Shown here one piece after another: positions 6,381-9,846 of a stretch of DNA of 9,846 nt. The stretch lies in NCBI GenBank assembly GCA_028678635.1, contig JAJRDC010000077.1:1-9846 (forward strand), written 5' to 3'. The position numbers and the translations under genes were made by a program. Under the pieces are notes generated by a model. It did not search any database, had not been told where the DNA came from, and saw nothing but the letters and a program-made list of their open reading frames with translations. Each line of letters begins with the position of its first letter. Positions within the stretch are counted from its first letter, which is position 1. The DNA comes from Methanomicrobiales archaeon (lineage in GTDB: Archaea; Halobacteriota; Methanomicrobia; Methanomicrobiales; JACTUA01).

Positions 6381-7355
6381 ATGGCTCTCCCCGATGTCCA
6401 AGGGTTACCTGATGTCCAGGCCACCCGCCCCGAGATCTGCATCAACCTGACCCGGGTCGGGGTGAAGAACGTGCAGAAGCTAGTGGAGGTGGCCCGACCT
6501 GGCAAAAGGCCGGTGATCTTCATCTCCACGTTCGATGTCTTTGTGGACCTTCCTGCCAGCCTGAAGGGGGCAAACCTCTCCAGGAACTTCGAGGTGATCG
6601 ACGAAGTCCTGCAGAAAGCCACTGAAGGTGAGGTGAACGAAGTGGAGGAGCTCTGCAGCACGGTGGCGCGCCGGCTGCTGGACCGGCACGAGTACGCGGA
6701 CCGCACCGAGGTCCGGATGAAGAGCCAGTTCATGCAGAAGCGGGAGACCCCGGTCTCCCACACGGCCTGCCACGAGGTAGTGATCGTCTACGCGCGGGCC
6801 ATCGCCCGCCGGAACGACTCCGAACCCTTTGTCCGGAAGTCCATCGGCGCACAGGTGACGGGCATGACCGCGTGCCCCTGCGCCCAGGACATCATGAAGG
6901 ACCGGGCCCAGACGGTGCTGGAGGAGATCGGCCTCACCCAGGAGAAGATCGACCGGTTCTTCTCCCAGATCCCCATGGCCACCCACAACCAGCGGGGGAA
7001 GGGCTTCCTCTGCATCGAGACCGACGATGACCAGCACGTGGGCCTGGAAAAGGTCATCCAGATCCTGAAAGAGTCCATGTCGGCCCGGATCTTCGAGCTC
7101 CTGAAGCGGGGCGACGAGAGCTACGTGGTCATGGAAGCCCACAAGAATCCCCGGTTCGTGGAGGACTGTGTGCGGGAGATGGCCAAGCAGGTCCTCTCCG
7201 CATTCTCCGACCTCCCCGCCGATGCGGTGGTCACCATCAAGCAGACCAACGAGGAGTCCATCCACCAGCACGATGCCTATGCCGAGCGGAAGGCCACGCT
7301 CGCCGAGCTGAAGGTGGAGATTGAGGGGGAACTGCAGCCCCCGAAGACGTTCTAA
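6381..7355 (+). CDS. mptA: GTP cyclohydrolase MptA (Fe(II)-dependent, type IB family)
   Basis: This 324-residue protein belongs to the FolE2/MptA family. In methanogens MptA opens and recyclises GTP to 7,8-dihydroneopterin 2',3'-cyclic phosphate, the first committed step to tetrahydromethanopterin, the C1 carrier of methanogenesis. Visible landmarks: ICINLTRVGVKNVQK near the N-terminus, SHTACHEV (126-132), SIGAQVTGMTACPCAQ (154-169) with the conserved cysteine pair, and MATHNQRGKG (199-208). VMEAHKNPRFVED (250-262) and EESIHQHDAY near 295 complete the set of likely metal and substrate residues. Length is normal for archaeal MptA. The frame is open upstream to a TTG at 6342, but ATG 6381 is preceded by GGAG at 6370-6373 with a 7-base gap and gives the expected N-terminus. 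Divergent from ilvC; no other pterin gene is adjacent. Confidence 0.94.
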   Translation: MALPDVQGLPDVQATRPEICINLTRVGVKNVQKLVEVARPGKRPVIFISTFDVFVDLPASLKGANLSRNFEVIDEVLQKATEGEVNEVEELCSTVARRLLDRHEYADRTEVRMKSQFMQKRETPVSHTACHEVVIVYARAIARRNDSEPFVRKSIGAQVTGMTACPCAQDIMKDRAQTVLEEIGLTQEKIDRFFSQIPMATHNQRGKGFLCIETDDDQHVGLEKVIQILKESMSARIFELLKRGDESYVVMEAHKNPRFVEDCVREMAKQVLSAFSDLPADAVVTIKQTNEESIHQHDAYAERKATLAELKVEIEGELQPPKTF

Positions 7356-7518
7356 AATATCGGGCCCGTCCCCCTCGAGGATTCTTTTGGCCGGGTCTCC
7401 CCCTCTTTTCCCTGCCCTCTGCTCCGGCGACTCGACAGGAGGGGGGACTGGAGGAGCTCCTACACTAATAACGATTTTTTGCGGAGATATTCTTATTCTA
7501 AATAATATTCACTCATTG

Positions 7519-7536
7519 AATAGTTTTTCAACTATT
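7519..7536. repeat. Perfect 7-bp inverted repeat in AT-rich island
   Basis: AATAGTT and AACTATT are separated by the four bases TTTC. It sits about 30-45 bp before the best TATA candidate, a usual place for an activator site. It could also be a weak hairpin terminator of the mptA transcript, since T-rich sequence follows (ATTTTAA). Confidence 0.45.
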
Positions 7537-7561
7537 TTAAACATAATTACTATTTCGGTAG

Positions 7562-7588
7562 TTTTATGTATATGCTACGTTAATTAAC
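7562..7588 (+). promoter_or_regulatory. Candidate kinase promoter with palindrome at the expected start region
   Basis: TTTTATGTATATG (7562-7574) is the best TATA candidate and predicts a start near 7593. The palindrome GTTAATTAAC (7579-7588) lies between the TATA box and that start, where a bound repressor would block polymerase. The resulting leader of over 100 nt contrasts with the leaderless genes elsewhere in the window. Other AT-rich stretches in the island could serve instead. Confidence 0.35.
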
Positions 7589-7697
7589 CATTAACAACGG
7601 CCTGGTCCCCCGGAGTCTGCCGGGAGCACCGTGGCATTCCCAGGCGAATGCCCGGATAATGAAGCATGCACCAAAACACTGGACACCAGGGACACAC

Positions 7698-7701
7698 GGA
7701 G
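7698..7701 (+). promoter_or_regulatory. Ribosome binding site supporting kinase start at 7708
   Basis: GGAG lies six bases before ATG 7708. The upstream in-frame ATG at 7666 is preceded by TAATGAAGC and no such site, and it directly follows an in-frame stop (7660-7662). Confidence 0.5.
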
Positions 7702-7707
7702 AACGGC

Positions 7708-9222
7708 ATGTGCGCCAGCGACCGTCTCCTGCCGCAGCCGGGAGGGCGGCAGGGAGCGGACACCTCGTGCCAGCCCGTCCCCCCATCGGAGACTACCGGG
7801 GAGGATCACCGCAGCCTCATTCCAGGCCCCCTGGCAGTCCTGATCCGTGGTCTTCCCGGGCTTGTCCTGCTCTGTGATGGGCATGGGCACCTGGTAGGGT
7901 GGAACCTGGGGTGCGAGGGACTCCTGGGTCTTTCCGCAGCCGATCTGGCCGGTACCCAGGTGCTCCGGCTGGTGGAAGAGGAGGAGCGGCTTGATCTGGG
8001 GAGGCGCATCAGCACACTTTCCGAGACCGGTCCCTTCGAGGTCGTCGTGCACCTGGCGGGAAAATCAGGGGCCAGAACCGCCATGGCCCTTTCGGTATCC
8101 CTGCTTCCCCTCGGGGAAAGGTTCCTGACCGTGATCGTGGGCAACCGGCTCCCGGACAGCCTGGAGGCTGCGGCATCCCTGAGGGAGAGCGAACAGCGGT
8201 TCAAGGAGTTCTCCGAGCTGCTCCCCCAGGCCGTGTACGAGACGGATGCGCAGGGGGTCCTCATCTTTGCCAACCGGCCCGCGATTGAATGCTTTGGCTA
8301 TACACCGGAGGACTTCCTGCAGCCCTTCCCCATCTTCCGGGTCATCTCTCCGGAGGAGCGGGAGAAGGCCATCCGGAACTTCATGGGAAGCCTCCACGGT
8401 GCAAGGACGGCGGTGGGGGCCGAGTACACCGCCATCAAGAAGGACGGCACCCGGTTCACCATGATGACCTACGCCTCCCCCATTCTCCGGGACGGGAAAC
8501 CGGCAGGCCTCCGGGGCCTTGCCCTGGATATCACGGAACGAAAGCGGATGGAGGAGGCACTCCAGGCTGCGAACCGGAAGATCATGCTGTTAAACAGCAT
8601 CACCCGGCACGATATCCTCAATACGGTCACGGCCCTCATGGGCTACACCTCCCTCCTGAAGGAGGAGAACGAACCCGCGGAGATGGCGTCCCTCCTCGGG
8701 AAGATCGAGAAGACCACGTACCGGATCCGGCAGCAGATCGAGTTCACCCGGGATTACCAGGAGCTGGGCATCCGGGGGCCGCAGTGGCAGTCAGCCCAGG
8801 AGGTGGCCACTGCCTCCACGGCTCCCCTCAGGTCCCCTGCAGTGGCGGTGGAGATCCAGCTGGAGGGCCTCTCGGTGTATGCCGACATGCTGCTCGGGAA
8901 GGTCTTCTACAACCTGGTGGACAACAGCCTACGGCACGCGGGGGGAGGCCTCTCGCGCATCACCCTCACCATGGTGCAAGGCCCCGGGGGGCCGGTGATC
9001 CTCTATACCGATAACGGCACCGGTGTACCGGGGGACCAGAAGGAACGGATCTTTGCCCGTGGCGTGGGAAAGGGCACCGGTCTTGGTCTCTTCCTGACGC
9101 GGGAGATCCTTTCCCTGACCGGCATCGGGATCCGGGAGACCGGGGAATACGGGAAGGGCGCCCGGTTTGAAATATCCATCCCCACTGCCTGCGCCCGCGC
9201 CATCCCTCAAGTCCCTGAGTAA
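7708..9222 (+). CDS. Soluble two-PAS sensor histidine kinase
   Basis: About 504 residues from ATG 7708 (518 if the upstream ATG 7666 is used; GGAG at 7698-7701 favours 7708). There is no signal peptide or membrane segment, so it should sense a cytoplasmic signal. Domains in order: a divergent PAS at about residues 42-145, a clearer PAS/PAC at about 160-282 ending in LDITERKRMEE, then the kinase core. The phospho-acceptor motif is SITRHDILN with His301, the H-box type common in methanogen and haloarchaeal kinases. The N-box is NLVDNSLRHA (402-411), G1 is DNGTGVP (435-441) and G2 is GKGTGLGLFL (455-464). All catalytic motifs look intact. No receiver domain is fused and no response regulator lies in the window, so it is an orphan kinase. 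The next gene is frhA, 519 bp away. Ligand unknown; no haem- or flavin-binding PAS signature is evident. Confidence 0.88.
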   Translation: MCASDRLLPQPGGRQGADTSCQPVPPSETTGEDHRSLIPGPLAVLIRGLPGLVLLCDGHGHLVGWNLGCEGLLGLSAADLAGTQVLRLVEEEERLDLGRRISTLSETGPFEVVVHLAGKSGARTAMALSVSLLPLGERFLTVIVGNRLPDSLEAAASLRESEQRFKEFSELLPQAVYETDAQGVLIFANRPAIECFGYTPEDFLQPFPIFRVISPEEREKAIRNFMGSLHGARTAVGAEYTAIKKDGTRFTMMTYASPILRDGKPAGLRGLALDITERKRMEEALQAANRKIMLLNSITRHDILNTVTALMGYTSLLKEENEPAEMASLLGKIEKTTYRIRQQIEFTRDYQELGIRGPQWQSAQEVATASTAPLRSPAVAVEIQLEGLSVYADMLLGKVFYNLVDNSLRHAGGGLSRITLTMVQGPGGPVILYTDNGTGVPGDQKERIFARGVGKGTGLGLFLTREILSLTGIGIRETGEYGKGARFEISIPTACARAIPQVPE

Positions 9223-9370
9223 TACCTGTCACGGGGATTGGGAGAGAGGATCCAGCGGGGATGGAATAGCCCCTGCCCTGCACCCTGCTGCCCGTCCTGC
9301 GGGGGTGGGGGCGAATGGACATGAAGAATACAGTCCACGGCCCGTTCCAGAATCTCTCCCAGACGATTCC

Positions 9371-9389
9371 CGAAAACAGTATAAAAAAC
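9371..9389 (+). promoter_or_regulatory. Promoter candidate upstream of an unassigned transcript or of frhA
   Basis: CGAAAACAGTATAAAAAAC combines a purine/A-rich BRE-like element with a good TATA box. It predicts a start near 9405-9410, more than 330 bp before frhA and with no called gene behind it. It could be a distal frhA promoter or drive a small RNA. Confidence 0.45.
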
Positions 9390-9561
9390 ATTCTTCTGTT
9401 CCCTTCGTGAAATAGGCCCTCCGTTCAATGAATTCCATGTAAATTTTTCAGCAATCCGGATATGGCCCTGAACGCAGCGGGATGGAAAGGGGCAGTGCCG
9501 ATCCGATCACCCATTACGACGGTGCGGCCCGTTAACCGCATCACCGAACCCGTGTCATACT

Positions 9562-9592
9562 GGAACGGAGCCCGGAATCCCATGGCCGTTCC
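9562..9592. repeat. 7-bp inverted repeat upstream of the frhA TATA box
   Basis: GGAACGG (9562-9568) and CCGTTCC (9586-9592) are perfect complements separated by 17 bases. The arms lie about 20-50 bp before the proximal frhA promoter, a common place for an activator. The half-site distance of 24 bp, about two helical turns, would fit a dimeric regulator, but chance cannot be excluded. Confidence 0.35.
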
Positions 9593-9611
9593 CTGACGGC
9601 GTGGATCAGAA

Positions 9612-9626
9612 CGAAAACTATAATTA
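9612..9626 (+). promoter_or_regulatory. Proximal frhA promoter
   Basis: CGAAAAC followed by TATAATTA gives a BRE-TATA pair. The predicted start is about 9648, so frhA mRNA would carry a leader of roughly 94 nt with a Shine-Dalgarno site. An inverted repeat CGTAC-ATGGTTT-GTACG (9652-9668) lies just after this start and could be an operator or a leader hairpin. Confidence 0.55.
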
Positions 9627-9651
9627 ACGTTCAGGGGGAAGGTTGTGTTTG

Positions 9652-9668
9652 CGTACATGGTTTGTACG
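9652..9668. repeat. Inverted repeat at the predicted frhA transcription start
   Basis: CGTAC and GTACG are perfect 5-bp arms around the seven bases ATGGTTT. The position a few bases after the predicted start suits a repressor site. The arms are short, so the call is weak. Confidence 0.3.
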
Positions 9669-9729
9669 GATAGTGCACAGAGTGCGCTCCAACCCAAGTA
9701 CCGCCCGATGAACACATGAGCATTAAGAC

Positions 9730-9737
9730 GAGGCGAT
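9730..9737 (+). promoter_or_regulatory. Shine-Dalgarno site that sets the frhA TTG start
   Basis: GAGGCGAT ends four bases before TTG 9742 and resembles the archaeal GGAGGTGAT consensus. An in-frame TAA at 9724-9726 rules out any ATG, GTG or TTG further upstream, so TTG 9742 is the only standard start that keeps the full N-terminus. Confidence 0.7.
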
Positions 9738-9741
9738 ATCA

Positions 9742-9846
9742 TTGTCGAAAGTTGTAGAGATCTCTCCAACCACCAGGCACGAGGGCCACTCCAAGCTCGT
9801 TCTCAAGATCAACGATCAGGGGATCGTGGAACGGGGCGACTGGCTT
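9742..9846 (+). CDS. frhA: Coenzyme F420-reducing [NiFe]-hydrogenase large subunit, 5' part
   Basis: The last 35 codons of the window encode the N-terminus of an F420-reducing hydrogenase alpha subunit; the rest lies beyond the right edge. The segment [20 protein letters not shown] followed by GIVERGDWL is characteristic of FrhA. FrhA carries the NiFe active site and with FrhB and FrhG oxidises H2 to reduce F420, the hydride donor for two steps of methanogenesis. The nickel-binding cysteine motifs come later in the protein and cannot be seen. The gene starts with TTG, read from a good Shine-Dalgarno site, and has a long leader under a TATA promoter. In methanogens frhA usually opens an frhADGB operon; that cannot be checked here. 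A methyl-viologen-reducing (Mvh) large subunit is a less likely alternative. Confidence 0.85.
   Translation, partial: MSKVVEISPTTRHEGHSKLVLKINDQGIVERGDWL

Larger units (their letters stand above)
7356..7665. other. Intergenic region with AT-rich island and dyads
   Basis: This 310-bp gap lies between mptA and the kinase. Its first part is GC-rich and includes T-containing tracts at 7382-7386 and 7401-7408 that may end the mptA transcript. Bases about 7462-7600 are strikingly AT-rich. Inside are the perfect hairpin AATAGTT-TTTC-AACTATT (7519-7536) and a TATA-like TTTTATGTATATG (7562-7574). The 10-bp palindrome GTTAATTAAC is at 7579-7588. No reading frame of interest is seen in it. Confidence 0.6.
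9223..9741. other. Long intergenic region before frhA with promoter-like signals
   Basis: This 519-bp gap has no convincing gene. Bases 9223-9368 show nothing recognisable. Two promoter candidates that share CGAAAAC before an AT-rich box lie at 9371-9389 and 9612-9626. Two perfect inverted repeats lie at 9562-9592 and 9652-9668. A small plus-strand frame (9462-9596, 44 codons) begins downstream of the first promoter. It has no clear ribosome site and weak third-position GC bias, so it is not called. A longer minus-strand frame across 9425-9769 has poor codon bias and overlaps the frhA start, so it is rejected. Confidence 0.55.

Noticed and set aside
7356..7665. tRNA or other structural RNA gene in the mptA-kinase gap
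   Set aside because: No cloverleaf, TTCGA-type T-loop or 3' acceptor pairing was found; the island is AT-rich, unlike stable RNAs of this lineage.
7666..7707. Fourteen-codon N-terminal extension of the kinase
   Set aside because: Possible but not preferred: ATG 7666 has no ribosome site, whereas ATG 7708 has GGAG at a six-base gap.
9223..9369. Fifth copy of the GC-rich repeat downstream of the kinase
   Set aside because: GAGAGAGGATCC and G-runs recall parts of the repeat, but neither the TACTGGTG end nor the closing hairpin is present.
9425..9769. Minus-strand open frame of 114 codons upstream of frhA
   Set aside because: Third codon positions show no GC preference, unlike the real genes here, and it overlaps the frhA start and promoter.

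Overview
The window looks like chromosomal DNA of a high-GC methanogenic archaeon, most likely order Methanomicrobiales. The evidence is a set of archaeal genes: RNA polymerase subunit L, aIF2-beta with a zinc finger and a TRAM tail, MptA of methanopterin synthesis, and the start of an F420-reducing [NiFe]-hydrogenase large subunit (FrhA). TATA-type promoters sit about 27 bp before several start codons, as expected for leaderless archaeal mRNAs. The genus cannot be fixed from this sequence alone.

Layout. 1-388 is the 3' end of a metallo-beta-lactamase-fold hydrolase (+). 693-959 is rpoL (+). 1346-1957 is aIF2-beta (-), divergent from purL (+, 2050-4122). 4415-4900 is a short-chain flavodoxin (-). 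5259-6257 is ketol-acid reductoisomerase ilvC (-), divergent from mptA (+, 6381-7355). 7708-9222 is a soluble two-PAS sensor histidine kinase (+). After a 519-bp gap with promoter-like signals, frhA (+) starts at a TTG at 9742 and runs off the window.

The genes are mostly single transcription units of core metabolism and information processing: purine synthesis, branched-chain amino acid synthesis, pterin cofactor synthesis, transcription and translation. No long operon is visible. The kinase has no response regulator beside it; its position upstream of frhA is suggestive only.

The most unusual feature is a family of ~135-155 bp GC-rich intergenic repeats. Four copies (431-583, 1060-1192, 4191-4337, 5006-5160) occupy four of the intergenic gaps between 388 and 5260, two in each orientation. 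Each has a terminal TACTGGTG-RGAC box, an internal CTATCCTCTC-like box and a strong GGGAGGGG/CCCCTCCC hairpin at the other end; three also have a GGGGGC/GCCCCC hairpin near the first box. They generate spurious ORFs but do not look coding. A second notable region is an AT-rich island (about 7462-7600) with dyads, upstream of the kinase. A third is the long frhA leader region, with two CGAAAAC-plus-TATA promoter candidates and two inverted repeats.
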